Positions 40,456 through 49,123 of a stretch of 64,000 nt of DNA are shown piece by piece (positions within the stretch are counted from its first letter, which is position 1; the number at the start of each line of letters is the position of its first letter). The stretch covers positions 310,001-374,000 of the forward strand of contig NZ_MUNR01000012.1 in NCBI RefSeq assembly GCF_002001045.1, written 5' to 3'. Origin of the DNA: Rhodanobacter sp. C01 (GTDB lineage: Bacteria > Pseudomonadota > Gammaproteobacteria > Xanthomonadales > Rhodanobacteraceae). The notes under the pieces are model-generated. The model had not been told where the DNA came from and ran no database searches. It saw nothing but the letters and a program-made list of their open reading frames with translations. Made by a program: the position numbers and the translations under genes.

Positions 40456-40484
40456 CACCGTGGAGCGCCAGGCGCTCCACGGTG
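40456..40484 (-). terminator. strong hairpin between the major subunit and accessory genes
   Basis: Perfect inverted repeat CACCGTGGAGCGCC/GGCGCTCCACGGTG (up to 14 bp, almost no loop), then CTTTTGAT on the minus strand. It lies 11 bp past the stop of the Gly-rich protein. Probably a partial terminator or RNA stabiliser giving more subunit than accessory transcript. Confidence 0.7.
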
Positions 40485-40495
40485 TGTGGTTTCAC

Positions 40496-41452
40496 TCAGT
40501 GACCGACGTTCAGATTGGCCTGGACGTTCACGCTTTGCTGGATCAACGATCCGATGCCGCTGTTCTGCGCCATCACCGTGACACCTGCCGCCGCTGCCGC
40601 CGCACCGGACATGTTGTTGGACATGTCGAACGAGCCGGCATCCACCGAGTTCGAACCGCCCGCACCACCGGCGCCACCCGCTCCTGCAGTAGCCGCGCCG
40701 CCCGTGCCGGATGCGCCGCTGCCACCTGCACCACCCATGCCTCCGGTGCTGTCGGCCGCGCCGCTGGTTCCACCGGTGGAAGTTGACGCACCGCTGCTTG
40801 CCGTGGCCGCACCACTCGTGCCGGCGCCACCGGCCCATGTGCCGGCACCACTTGTCGCCGATCCGGATCCTGAGCCACGCTGATGATTGCGTGCATTGCC
40901 GGTATCGCCGCTGCTGTCGCCACCAGCTGCCGCGCTCAGAGCACCAGCATCACCACTGGAGCTGCCCGACCCGCCTGCATGGCCACTACGGGCATGGGCG
41001 CTTCCGCCATTGCCGCCCGAACCGCCGTCACCGCCGGCAGCAAAACCGCCGAGAGCGCCGCCACCCGAGCCTCCCTTGCCTCCATTGGCATTACCCGAAT
41101 TCGTGGCCACGTTGCCGATATCGTGAACGCGGATGTTGGTCACCGTACCATCAAGGTTGCTTACCGCGACCGCCTTGCTGGTGTCGAACGAATCGCTGAC
41201 CGACGCGGTAGCCGTCGCACCGTTGTTGGCCGCAGCCGAACCGACCCCAATGGAACTGGAATCGCCACTGTTGTTCCGGTCATCACCACTGTTCGTCTTG
41301 GTGACCGTCTTGGTGTGCGTGCTCGAATTGGTGTGCGTACTCGAGTTGGTATAGGTGAGCGTGTTGTCGTTGTTGTAGTTGTGATCTGCCATGGCCGGGA
41401 GAGCGAATCCCAGACCAAGCAGCACTGCGGTTGCGAGAAGAGTCTTGCGCAT
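40496..41452 (-). CDS. Gly/Ser/Ala-rich secreted protein, putative functional-amyloid subunit
   Basis: A 318-residue exported protein, first gene of the operon. Signal peptide 1-22 (LLATAVLLGLGFALPAMA). An Asn/Thr/Ser repeat follows (NSSTHTNSSTHTKT), then a small domain (about 85-115) and about 170 residues of Gly/Ser/Ala/Thr low-complexity sequence with no cysteine (GGSGASGTGGAAT and similar). The C-terminus MAQNSGIGSLIQQSVNVQ recurs in the next gene's product. It is disordered or beta-prone and lacks catalytic features. With a C39 peptidase and a coiled-coil barrel downstream it best fits the structural fibre subunit of a Fap-like system; this is inference. The ribosome-binding site is CAGGAGAA. 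Confidence 0.72.
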   Translation of the reverse strand: MRKTLLATAVLLGLGFALPAMADHNYNNDNTLTYTNSSTHTNSSTHTKTVTKTNSGDDRNNSGDSSSIGVGSAAANNGATATASVSDSFDTSKAVAVSNLDGTVTNIRVHDIGNVATNSGNANGGKGGSGGGALGGFAAGGDGGSGGNGGSAHARSGHAGGSGSSSGDAGALSAAAGGDSSGDTGNARNHQRGSGSGSATSGAGTWAGGAGTSGAATASSGASTSTGGTSGAADSTGGMGGAGGSGASGTGGAATAGAGGAGGAGGSNSVDAGSFDMSNNMSGAAAAAAGVTVMAQNSGIGSLIQQSVNVQANLNVGH

Positions 41453-41562
41453 GATTGTTCTCCTGGAGCAATGCGGGTGGACCCCCTGTTTGTCTTGCTT
41501 TTGCAGCTCTCAGGTAAGGCAACATTCGCGCCACTCGGGCCTTCCTGACTGCACAGGAATTC

Positions 41563-41583
41563 ATTCATTGAAATTCAATGAAT
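41563..41583 (-). promoter_or_regulatory. operator-like dyad ATTCATTGAA-A-TTCAATGAAT
   Basis: Perfect inverted repeat with ten-base arms and a single central base, in AT-rich sequence about 110 bp upstream of the Gly-rich subunit gene. Position and symmetry suggest a dimeric regulator site; the regulator is unknown. Confidence 0.5.
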
Positions 41584-41722
41584 TAGACGTGCCTTGCGCA
41601 AGCAGGCATGGCGAAAATCGCCAGCGAAAACCGGGCGATGATTCAATCCGGTTACAGTCAAGGCCGCTCGCATGCCTCGCGATTTGGCCTGACACAAGGG
41701 ATGGCGCCGATCCGGCAGTTCG

Positions 41723-41740
41723 CTGTTACACCTGTAACAG
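41723..41740. promoter_or_regulatory. operator-like dyad CTGTTACA-CC-TGTAACAG
   Basis: Perfect 8-bp arms with a two-base spacer, followed after a few bases by a further half-like TGATACA. It lies between the prpC 3' end and the amyloid-like operon, about 270 bp from the latter's start. Confidence 0.45.
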
Positions 41741-41820
41741 AAGTGATACAGCCGCGGGAAATCGGCAGATGGCCGAAGCTGCCATCAACTCATCCAGTGC
41801 CTCATGGGCATCTCCGAAAC

Positions 41821-41848
41821 GAAAGAGGGAGCCTTGCGGCTCCCTCCT
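41821..41848 (-). terminator. intrinsic terminator of prpC
   Basis: Nine-base-pair stem GAGGGAGCC/GGCTCCCTC with a four-base loop, followed by TTTC on the minus strand, about 20 bp after the prpC stop. It closes the prpB-prpC unit. Confidence 0.75.
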
Positions 41849-41868
41849 GATCTGCACCACGTCAAGGC

Positions 41869-43014
41869 TCAGCGCTTGTCGATCGGCACGTAAGCCTGGT
41901 CTTCCGGTCCGGTGTAGTTGGCGCTGGGGCGGATGATCTTGCCGTCCTCGCGCTGCTCGATCACGTGCGCGCTCCAGCCGGAAGTACGCGCGATCACGAA
42001 CAACGGCGTGAACATCGCGGTCGGCACGCCCATCATGTGATACGCACTGGCGGAGAACCAGTCGAGGTTCGGGAACATCTTCTTGACCTCGCCCATCACC
42101 TTCTCGATCCGCTCGGACACCTCGAACAAGGTCGGGTTGCCACCATCGGTGCACAGCTTGCGCGAGATCTCCTTGATGATCTCGTTGCGCGGATCGGACA
42201 CGGTGTACACCGGATGGCCGAAACCGATGATGATTTCCTTGCGCTCGACGCGGGCGCGGATATCAGCCTCCGCATCATTGGCGCTGCGATAGCGCGCGAT
42301 GATCTCCATCGCCACCTCGTTGGCACCACCATGCTTCGGGCCACGCAACGCGCCGATAGCACCGGTGATCGCCGAATACATGTCCGAACCGGTGCCGGCA
42401 ATCACGCGTGCGGCAAAGGTCGAGGCGTTGAACTCGTGCTCGGCGTACAGTACCAGCGACTTGTCCAGCGCCTGTGCATGCAGGTCGCTCGGCTTCTTGC
42501 CGTGCAGCAGGTGCAGGAAGTGGGCAGCGATCGAGTCGTCGTCGGTCTGTGTCTCGATGCGCTTGCCATTGTGGCTGAAGTGGTACCAGTACAGCAGCAT
42601 CGAACCGAAGCTGGCCATCAGGCGGTCGGCGATGTCTCGCGCGCCGGTGACGTTGTGGTCGTCCTTCTCCGGAAGCACGGTGCCGAGTACCGAGCAACCC
42701 GTCCGCATCACGTCCATCGGGTGGGTCGCGGCCGGAAGCAGTTCGAGCGCGCTCTTCACCGGTGCCGGCAAGCCGCGCAAGCGCTTCAGGCGCGCGCGGT
42801 AATTGTTGAGCTCGGTCCAGTTCGGCAGCACGCCATGCACCAGCAGGTAAGCCACTTCCTCGAAGCAACCCTTGGCAGCCAGATCATGGATGTCATAGCC
42901 GCGGTAATGCAGATCGTTGCCGCTGCGACCGACCGTGCACAGTGCGGTGTTGCCTGCAGCCACACCGGACAGTGCGACGGATTTCTTGGCCTTGGGAAGG
43001 ACTTGCTCGCTCAT
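41869..43014 (-). CDS. prpC: 2-methylcitrate synthase PrpC
   Basis: A 381-residue citrate-synthase-family enzyme condensing propionyl-CoA with oxaloacetate to 2-methylcitrate. Features: [19 protein letters not shown] near the N-terminus, the catalytic His in the [10 protein letters not shown] segment and the other catalytic residues in [13 protein letters not shown] (His) and the [31 protein letters not shown]-terminal region (Asp/Arg). The short N-terminus and family pattern favour PrpC over a housekeeping GltA, and prpB is directly upstream. A 103-bp intercistronic gap carries a duplicated hairpin. Confidence 0.96.
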   Translation of the reverse strand: MSEQVLPKAKKSVALSGVAAGNTALCTVGRSGNDLHYRGYDIHDLAAKGCFEEVAYLLVHGVLPNWTELNNYRARLKRLRGLPAPVKSALELLPAATHPMDVMRTGCSVLGTVLPEKDDHNVTGARDIADRLMASFGSMLLYWYHFSHNGKRIETQTDDDSIAAHFLHLLHGKKPSDLHAQALDKSLVLYAEHEFNASTFAARVIAGTGSDMYSAITGAIGALRGPKHGGANEVAMEIIARYRSANDAEADIRARVERKEIIIGFGHPVYTVSDPRNEIIKEISRKLCTDGGNPTLFEVSERIEKVMGEVKKMFPNLDWFSASAYHMMGVPTAMFTPLFVIARTSGWSAHVIEQREDGKIIRPSANYTGPEDQAYVPIDKR

Positions 43015-43043
43015 CGGGTACTTCTCCTCAATAGCTCTGGAAT

Positions 43044-43104
43044 CGGTCGGCGACTAGGCACCAACACGGACCTGCGAATGCCGGTCGGTGACTAGGCACC
43101 GACC
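43044..43104. repeat. tandem direct repeat with hairpin between prpB and prpC
   Basis: Two 22-base copies of CGGTCGG(C/T)GACTAGGCACC(A/G)AC starting 38 bp apart. The prpB-proximal copy is a perfect hairpin, GGTCGGTG-ACTAGG-CACCGACC (43083-43104); the other is a decayed version. It may tune prpC expression. Confidence 0.7.
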
Positions 43105-43117
43105 CATGGAATGGATT

Positions 43118-44005
43118 TCAGTCTTTGTTGCCGGCGAACAGCGCGTCGAGCTTGTCCTCGTAGGCGTGATAGCCGAGGTAGTCGTACAGCTCCTCGCGTG
43201 TCTGCAGGGTGTCGATGATGTTCTTCTGCGTGCCTTCGCGGCGCACGGTTTCGTAGAAATTGAGTGCTGCCTTGTTCATCGCGCGATAGGCACCACAGCA
43301 ATACAGCGCGATATCCACGCCTGCGTCACGCAATTCGTCGGTGGTGAAGAAGGGCGTGGAACCGAATTCGGTCAGGTTGGCGAGAATCGGTACCTTCACC
43401 GCTGCCTTGAACTTGCGGTAGTCCTCCAGCGTCTTCATCGCCTCGGGAAAGATCATGTCGGCACCGGCTTCGACGTAGGCGCAGGCACGTTCGATGGCTG
43501 CATCGATGCCCTCCACGGCAGCCGCATCCGTGCGCGCCATCACCACGAAGTCCGGATCGGTACGCGCATCCATCGCAGCCTTGATGCGATCGACCATCTC
43601 GCCTTTCGACACCACTTCCTTGCCCGGACGGTGGCCGCAGCGCTTCTGGCCGACCTGATCCTCCATGTGCACCGCAGCCACGCCCACGTTGATGAAGGAG
43701 CGGATCGTGCGTCCGATGTTGAACGCGCCGCCCCAGCCCGTATCGATATCGACCAGCAACGGCAACTGCGTGGCATCCACGATGCGCCGTGCGTCGGTGA
43801 GCACGTCTTCCATCGTGCTGATGCCGAGATCCGGCACGCCCAGCGAATTGGCAGCCACGCCCCCGCCGGAAAGGTACAGCGCCTTGTAGCCGACGCGTTT
43901 GGCCATGAGACCGGCATAGGCCGTGATCGCACCCATCACCTGCAGCGGCCGCTCTTCAGCCAGTGCAGCGCGGAAACGCGCGCCCGGGAATGCCATCATC
44001 GTCAT
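43118..44005 (-). CDS. prpB: 2-methylisocitrate lyase PrpB
   Basis: A 295-residue member of the PEP-mutase/isocitrate-lyase superfamily cleaving 2-methylisocitrate to pyruvate and succinate, the last step of the methylcitrate cycle. Features: [18 protein letters not shown] at the N-terminal strand, [12 protein letters not shown] (metal Asp), and the lyase signature [10 protein letters not shown] with the catalytic Cys. First gene of the minus-strand prpB-prpC pair. No prpR-type regulator is found next to it; the divergent neighbour is ahpC. Confidence 0.97.
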   Translation of the reverse strand: MTMMAFPGARFRAALAEERPLQVMGAITAYAGLMAKRVGYKALYLSGGGVAANSLGVPDLGISTMEDVLTDARRIVDATQLPLLVDIDTGWGGAFNIGRTIRSFINVGVAAVHMEDQVGQKRCGHRPGKEVVSKGEMVDRIKAAMDARTDPDFVVMARTDAAAVEGIDAAIERACAYVEAGADMIFPEAMKTLEDYRKFKAAVKVPILANLTEFGSTPFFTTDELRDAGVDIALYCCGAYRAMNKAALNFYETVRREGTQKNIIDTLQTREELYDYLGYHAYEDKLDALFAGNKD

Positions 44006-44128
44006 GGATTGCTCCGCGTCAAAACGTGCATTTTAGCGCACTGCGCCACGCGAGTCCCCGCCCCGGCAATTCGTCTTGAATCGGTCACTCTCTTCAGGAA
44101 TTGTGGCCCGCCTGCATGGCCTTTACGC

Positions 44129-44172
44129 GATAGCTTCAACAAATCGAACCAATCCGAACAATCAATTAGAGT
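44129..44172 (+). promoter_or_regulatory. possible OxyR-type control region of ahpC
   Basis: About 60-100 bp before ahpC, spaced tetramers GATAG, AATCG, CAATC, AATCA recur at roughly ten-base intervals, resembling the four-part OxyR site (ATAG/CTAT elements) seen before ahpC genes. The match is degenerate. Confidence 0.35.
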
Positions 44173-44230
44173 AATCACGTGAGACCCCCTATTCTCACGG
44201 TTCAATTTCAACCAACACGGAAAACCAACG

Positions 44231-44794
44231 ATGTCGCTGATCAACACCGAAATCAAACCGTTCAAGGCACAGGCGCTCAAGAGCGGTCAGTTCATTGAAG
44301 TTTCCGACGCCGACCTGAAGGGCAAGTGGTCTGTCGTGTTCTTCTACCCGGCCGATTTCACCTTTGTCTGCCCGACCGAGCTCGAGGATCTGGCTGACAA
44401 CTACGCCGAATTCCAGAAGCTGGGCGTCGAGATCTACTCGGTTTCCACCGACACCCATTTCGCCCACAAGGCCTGGCACGACACCTCGGACGCGGTGAAG
44501 AAGATCAACTACACCATGGTTGGCGATCCGACCCATCAGATCTCGAAGAACTTCGAGGTATTGATCGAAGACGCCGGCATCGCTGATCGCGGTACCTTCG
44601 TGATCGATCCGTCGGGCAAGATCCAGATCGTCGAGATCACTGCCGGCGGCATTGGCCGTGACGCCAAGGAGCTGCTGCGCAAGGTCAAGGCTGCCCAGTA
44701 CGTCGCCGCTCATCCGGGCGAAGTCTGCCCGGCCAAGTGGAAGGAAGGCGAGAAGACCCTCGCGCCGTCGCTCGACCTGGTCGGCAAGATCTAA
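44231..44794 (+). CDS. ahpC: alkyl hydroperoxide reductase AhpC (2-Cys peroxiredoxin)
   Basis: A 187-residue cytosolic peroxidase reducing hydrogen peroxide and organic hydroperoxides. Peroxidatic Cys47 is in FTFVCPTE and resolving Cys166 in GEVCPAKW, the AhpC/Prx1 arrangement; the GGAG-like and YF sensitivity region is replaced by the bacterial AhpC form. It is reduced by AhpF, encoded 141 bp downstream. Expected OxyR control is supported only by a degenerate site upstream. Confidence 0.98.
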   Translation: MSLINTEIKPFKAQALKSGQFIEVSDADLKGKWSVVFFYPADFTFVCPTELEDLADNYAEFQKLGVEIYSVSTDTHFAHKAWHDTSDAVKKINYTMVGDPTHQISKNFEVLIEDAGIADRGTFVIDPSGKIQIVEITAGGIGRDAKELLRKVKAAQYVAAHPGEVCPAKWKEGEKTLAPSLDLVGKI

Positions 44795-44935
44795 GCGACA
44801 CCGCGCGCCATGCGCCACGGACCCGGAGTTCTTCCGGGTCCGGATTACCGAAACATAGTGCAATGACGACGCCCTGGTCCGCCCGGGTGCTCGTCACGTA
44901 CACCCTGAAGAAACCCATTGACGGAGAGCTCGCCC

Positions 44936-46597
44936 ATGTTGGATGCCAATCTCACAGCCCAGTTGAAGGCCTATCTGGAAAAGGTCACGCAGCCGATCGA
45001 GATCGTTGCGTCCCTGGACGACAGTGCCAAGTCGCTTGAGCTGAACCAGCTGCTCGGGGAGATCACCGCGCTGTCTGACCGGATCAACCTGGTGCGCCGC
45101 GACGACAACGAGCGCAAGCCGTCGTTCGCGATCAACCGCGTCGGCAGTGATATCGGCGTGCGTTTTGCCGGCATTCCGATGGGCCATGAATTCACCTCGC
45201 TCGTGCTCGCCCTGCTGCAGGTCGGCGGACATCCGTCCAAGACTGCAGCGGACGTGATCGAGCAGGTGCAGAACCTCGATGGTGACTATCGTTTCGAAAC
45301 CTATTTTTCGCTGTCCTGCCAGAACTGCCCGGATGTGGTGCAGGCGCTGAACCTGATGAGCGTGCTGAATCCGAAGATCCAGCACGTCGCCATCGACGGT
45401 GCGCTGTACCAGGACGAGGTCGATGCACGCCAGGTGATGTCGGTGCCAACCGTCTACCTCAACGGCCAGGTGTTCGACCAGGGCCGCATGAGCCTGGAAC
45501 AGATCCTGGCCAAGCTCGACACCGGCGCAGCCCGGCGCGTAGCCGAAAAACTCAAGGCCAAGGACGCATTCGATGTGCTCGTGGTCGGCGGCGGCCCGGC
45601 CGGCTCGGCGGCAGCGATCTATGCCGCACGCAAGGGCATCCGCACCGGCGTGGCGGCCGAGCGTTTCGGCGGCCAGGTGCTGGACACCATGGCTATCGAG
45701 AACTTCGTTTCCGTCTCGCATACCGAAGGCCCGAAGCTGGCCACCGCGCTGGAGCAGCACGTCAAGGATTACGACGTCGAAATCATGAACCTGCAGCGTG
45801 CGGAAAAGCTGCTGCCGGCGACGGAAGCCGATGGCCTGATAGGAGTGCGCCTGGCCAACGGCGCAACGTTGAAATCGAAGACGGTGATCCTGTCCACCGG
45901 CGCCCGCTGGCGGCAGATGAACGTGCCCGGCGAAGACGAGTACCGCAACAAGGGCGTGGCCTACTGCCCGCATTGCGACGGCCCGGTGTTCAAGGGCAAG
46001 CGCGTGGCGGTGATCGGCGGCGGCAACTCCGGCGTCGAGGCGGCGATCGACCTGGCGGGTATCACCAGCCACGTCACCCTGGTCGAGTTCGACAGCAAGC
46101 TGCGTGCGGACGAAGTCCTGCAACGCAAGCTGCGCAGCCTGCCGAACGTCGACATCATCGTCAGCGCGCAAAGCACCGAGGTGCTGGGCGACGGCCAGAA
46201 GGTAAGCGGGTTGGCCTACAAGGATCGCGTCAACGGCGACATGCACACGGTCGAGCTGGAAGGCATCTTCGTGCAGATCGGCCTGCTGCCGAACACCGAG
46301 TGGCTGAAAGGCACGCTGGAACTGTCTCCGCGCGGTGAAATCGTCATCGATGAACGCGGCCAGACTTCGCTGCCCGGCGTATTCGCCGCTGGCGATGCCA
46401 CTACGGTGCCCTACAAGCAGATCGTCATCGCGATGGGCGCCGGTTCTACTGCGGCACTGAGCGCGTTCGACCATCTGATTCGCAGCCCAATGGCAACGAT
46501 CACCGAAAGGAAGCGATCGCCGCTTGATCGGAATGAGCCGGATGGATCGTCAAACCAAGAGGGCGGCACAGTGGCCGCCCTCTTTCATCCACGATGA
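44936..46597 (+). CDS. ahpF: alkyl hydroperoxide reductase subunit F
   Basis: A 553-residue FAD/NADH enzyme that re-reduces AhpC. The N-terminal double-thioredoxin domain has CQNC (near residue 129). The flavoprotein part has [17 protein letters not shown] (FAD), [10 protein letters not shown] (active dithiol) and [15 protein letters not shown] (NADH). The start at 44936 has GGAGAG upstream. The last 35 or so residues after FDHLIRSP are unlike AhpF, which normally ends there. They read through the terminator hairpin at 46557-46586, and a TGA lies in a shifted frame shortly after RSP, so loss of the native stop by a one-base change is likely. Confidence 0.96.
   Translation: MLDANLTAQLKAYLEKVTQPIEIVASLDDSAKSLELNQLLGEITALSDRINLVRRDDNERKPSFAINRVGSDIGVRFAGIPMGHEFTSLVLALLQVGGHPSKTAADVIEQVQNLDGDYRFETYFSLSCQNCPDVVQALNLMSVLNPKIQHVAIDGALYQDEVDARQVMSVPTVYLNGQVFDQGRMSLEQILAKLDTGAARRVAEKLKAKDAFDVLVVGGGPAGSAAAIYAARKGIRTGVAAERFGGQVLDTMAIENFVSVSHTEGPKLATALEQHVKDYDVEIMNLQRAEKLLPATEADGLIGVRLANGATLKSKTVILSTGARWRQMNVPGEDEYRNKGVAYCPHCDGPVFKGKRVAVIGGGNSGVEAAIDLAGITSHVTLVEFDSKLRADEVLQRKLRSLPNVDIIVSAQSTEVLGDGQKVSGLAYKDRVNGDMHTVELEGIFVQIGLLPNTEWLKGTLELSPRGEIVIDERGQTSLPGVFAAGDATTVPYKQIVIAMGAGSTAALSAFDHLIRSPMATITERKRSPLDRNEPDGSSNQEGGTVAALFHPR
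46557..46586. terminator. bidirectional terminator inside the ahpF 3' extension
   Basis: Stem AAGAGGGCGGC/GCCGCCCTCTT with a six-base loop and T/A-rich flanks. It lies between convergent ahpF and mdh, but the current ahpF frame stays open through it to 46597. Confidence 0.85.
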
Positions 46598-46608
46598 GAT
46601 GGTGACGC

Positions 46609-47595
46609 TTACTTCTTCGCGAACAGATGCTCGACGCCGGCGCGCTCCTCGCGCAGTTCCTTGTCGGTGGCATCCATGCGGGCACGCGAGAAGTCGTTGA
46701 TCGTCAGGCCCTGCACGATCGTGTACTTGCCGTCCTTCACGGTCACCGGGTAGCCGTAGATCACGCCTGGTGCGATACCGTACGAACCATCGGACGGGAT
46801 GCCCATCGAGACCCAGTCGCCCTCGGCGGTGCCGTGTGCCCAGGAATGCATGTGGTCGATCGCAGCCGATGCGGCGGAAGCAGCCGAGGAAGCACCGCGC
46901 GCCTTGATGATCGCCGCGCCGCGCTGCTGCACGGTCGGGATGAAATCGCTCTCGTACCAGGCCTGGTCGACCAGCGACAGGGCAGCCTTGCCGTCCACGG
47001 TGGCGTGGTGCAGGTCCGGGTATTGCGTGGAGCTGTGGTTGCCCCAGATCGTCATCTTCCTGATGTCGGTGTTGTGCTTGCCGGTCTTCTCGGCGAGCTG
47101 GCTCAGCGCGCGATTGTGGTCCAGACGGACCATCGCGGTGAAGCACTTCGGATCCAGGTCCGGTGCGTTCTGCTGCGCGATCAGCGAATTGGTATTGGCC
47201 GGGTTGCCGACCACCAGCACGCGCACGTCACGCTTGGCGTGATCGTTCAGAGCCTTGCCCTGCGGGCCGAAGATGGCGCCGTTGGCTTCCAGCAGATCCT
47301 TGCGCTCCATGCCCGGGCCGCGCGGGCGCGCGCCGACCAGCAGCGCGTAGTCGACGTCCTTGAACGCGACGTTGAGGTCATCGGTGGCGACGATGCCGGC
47401 CAGGGTCGGGAATGCGCAGTCATTGAGTTCCATCACCACCCCCTGCAGCGCGGGAAGCGCCGGGGTGATTTCCAGCAGATGCAGGATCACCGGCTGGTCC
47501 TTGCCCAGCATGTCGCCAGCGGCGATGCGGAACAGCAGCGCGTAACCGATCTGGCCGGCGGCGCCGGTAACGGCAACTCGAACGGGGGCTTTCAT
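46609..47595 (-). CDS. mdh: malate dehydrogenase
   Basis: A 328-residue NAD-dependent cytosolic enzyme interconverting malate and oxaloacetate in the TCA cycle. It is the cytosolic/chloroplast-like type (MDH2): [15 protein letters not shown] dinucleotide fold, [23 protein letters not shown] mobile loop, catalytic Asp/His region LDHNR and [11 protein letters not shown]. The length fits that group (E. coli type is shorter). It converges on ahpF. A REP element lies just upstream, before the aminotransferase 3' end. Confidence 0.97.
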   Translation of the reverse strand: MKAPVRVAVTGAAGQIGYALLFRIAAGDMLGKDQPVILHLLEITPALPALQGVVMELNDCAFPTLAGIVATDDLNVAFKDVDYALLVGARPRGPGMERKDLLEANGAIFGPQGKALNDHAKRDVRVLVVGNPANTNSLIAQQNAPDLDPKCFTAMVRLDHNRALSQLAEKTGKHNTDIRKMTIWGNHSSTQYPDLHHATVDGKAALSLVDQAWYESDFIPTVQQRGAAIIKARGASSAASAASAAIDHMHSWAHGTAEGDWVSMGIPSDGSYGIAPGVIYGYPVTVKDGKYTIVQGLTINDFSRARMDATDKELREERAGVEHLFAKK

Positions 47596-47628
47596 GGGGT
47601 TGACTCCTTGGTGGGATGTTCAGTTTTG

Positions 47629-47700
47629 GTAGGAGCGGCTTCAGCCGCGATAGCTCTTTCATGCAACATCAAAAGCATCGCGACTGAAGCCGCTCCTACA
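47629..47700. repeat. REP pair, copy 2
   Basis: Left unit GTAGGAGCGGCTTCAGCCGC and right unit GCGACTGAAGCCGCTCCTAC in inverted orientation, about 30 bp apart, between mdh and the aminotransferase. Same family as at 16338-16414. Confidence 0.85.
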
Positions 47701-47710
47701 GGTAATGTGT

Positions 47711-48910
47711 TCAGCTCAGCTCGGCGAAGAACTCGGCGATACGCGAGAGGCCCGGTGCCAACTGTGCAGTGGGACAGGTATAGGAAATGCGCATGGCGCG
47801 CGGCTCACCGAATGCCGAGCCCGGCACGCAGGCCACGCCCTTGGCTTCCAGCAACGCGGCGCAGAATTCCACATCATTGTTGATCTTCACGCCGTTGTGG
47901 CTCTTGCCGAATGCGACGGAAATATCCGGGAACGCGTAGAACGCGCCCTGCGGTCGCGGGCAGACCACGCCCGGGATCGCGCCGAGCGCAGCGACTACCG
48001 TGTCACGCTTGCCAGCGAACTCGGCGCACTTCGCCTGCGGGATGTCCTGCGGGCCGGAGAACGCTGCGACCGCTGCTGCCGTGATCACTTCAGGAATGCT
48101 GGTGATGTGGTTCGAATTGAGCGTGGTGACCGCCTTGGCCACCGACTCGGGGCCAGCGATCAGGCCGACGCGCCAGCCCGGCATGCCGTAGGTCTTGGAG
48201 ACCGAGTCGACGAAGACCAGCCGCTCGCGCAGTTCGGGCTTGGCGAACACAAAGTTGTGGTAACCGATGCCGTCGAACACCATCGAGTTGTAGATGTCGT
48301 CGGTGACGATCCAGGTATCCGGATGCTTCACCAGCACCTCGGCCAGCGCAGCGATCTCGTCGCGCGTGTAGACCATGCCGGTGGGATTGGACGGATTGTT
48401 GAACAGGAACACTTTCGGCTTGCGTGACAGCGCCGCGTTCAGCTGGGCCGGCGTGAGCTTGTAGTTCTGCGCGGCACCGCAATGCAGCACATTGGCCTTC
48501 GCACCCACGATATCGGCGATGTCGTGATAGGTGGTCCAGTACGGCGCCGCAAAGCAGATCTCGTCGCCTTCGTTGAGCAGCGCCTCGGCCAGGTTGTACA
48601 GCACTTGCTTGGCGCCGATGCCGATCGAGAGGTTCATGCGGCCGTACCCGCTGAAGCCCAGCGCCTCGATGTGCTTCAGGAACGCATCCAGCAGCGGCTC
48701 CGCACCGCGGTTGCTGCCGTACTGGCCGGAGTCGTGCGACAGCGCCTCGCGTGCCGCGGCATACACATGCTCGCCGGGCAGGAAGTTCGGCACGCCGATC
48801 GAAAAGCTGATGATGTCGCGGCCGGCAGCCTTGAGCTGCTTCGCCTTCTCGGCTATCACCATGATTGCGCTGGGTTTGGCGCGGCCGACACGCTGGGCAA
48901 GCTGGGGCAT
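47711..48910 (-). CDS. class I/II aminotransferase (aspartate aminotransferase-like)
   Basis: A 399-residue PLP enzyme of fold type I, probably transferring the amino group of aspartate to 2-oxoglutarate. Features: QRVGRAKPSAIMVIAEKAKQL start, IISFSIGVPNF, NNPSNPTGMVY, the PLP-binding Lys in SVSKTYGMPGWRVG, and the carboxylate Arg in MRISYTCP. This pattern is that of the thermophile/alpha-proteobacterial (Ib) AAT subgroup. The start at 48910 has GAGGA upstream; the frame to 49093 is unsupported. The exact substrate is not certain. Confidence 0.92.
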   Translation of the reverse strand: MPQLAQRVGRAKPSAIMVIAEKAKQLKAAGRDIISFSIGVPNFLPGEHVYAAAREALSHDSGQYGSNRGAEPLLDAFLKHIEALGFSGYGRMNLSIGIGAKQVLYNLAEALLNEGDEICFAAPYWTTYHDIADIVGAKANVLHCGAAQNYKLTPAQLNAALSRKPKVFLFNNPSNPTGMVYTRDEIAALAEVLVKHPDTWIVTDDIYNSMVFDGIGYHNFVFAKPELRERLVFVDSVSKTYGMPGWRVGLIAGPESVAKAVTTLNSNHITSIPEVITAAAVAAFSGPQDIPQAKCAEFAGKRDTVVAALGAIPGVVCPRPQGAFYAFPDISVAFGKSHNGVKINNDVEFCAALLEAKGVACVPGSAFGEPRAMRISYTCPTAQLAPGLSRIAEFFAELS

Positions 48911-49123
48911 GGGTTCCTCGACGTCAGGGGATGAGGTCAGCAAACCCATGAATTTTAGCATGCGGCGCTGCGTCATCCAGCGGAATCGCAAAAGCTTGCG
49001 CGGCCAAATTCCTATAGTGCTATCCAGCCGACTCGTTGCATGATGCGGATGCCGCCGCACCATATGCACACGGTCGCTGGTGGAATTGGTCAACTCAACA
49101 GCAATTCAGGGAGGTAGGCGTCC

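Larger units (their letters stand above)
41453..41820. other. regulatory region upstream of the amyloid-like operon
   Basis: About 370 bp without a supported gene, between the operon start and the prpC terminator. It contains two perfect operator-like dyads (41563-41583 and 41723-41740) listed separately. A sigma-54 type GGCACG sequence near 41593 lacks a properly spaced partner. Confidence 0.6.

Noticed and set aside
40573-41100. Repetitive DNA resembling an array
   Set aside because: Repeats follow Gly/Ser/Ala codons of a secreted low-complexity protein and have no regular spacer length, so it is not CRISPR.
44894-46474. 526-codon minus-strand open frame
   Set aside because: Antisense to ahpF, a typical high-GC shadow frame.
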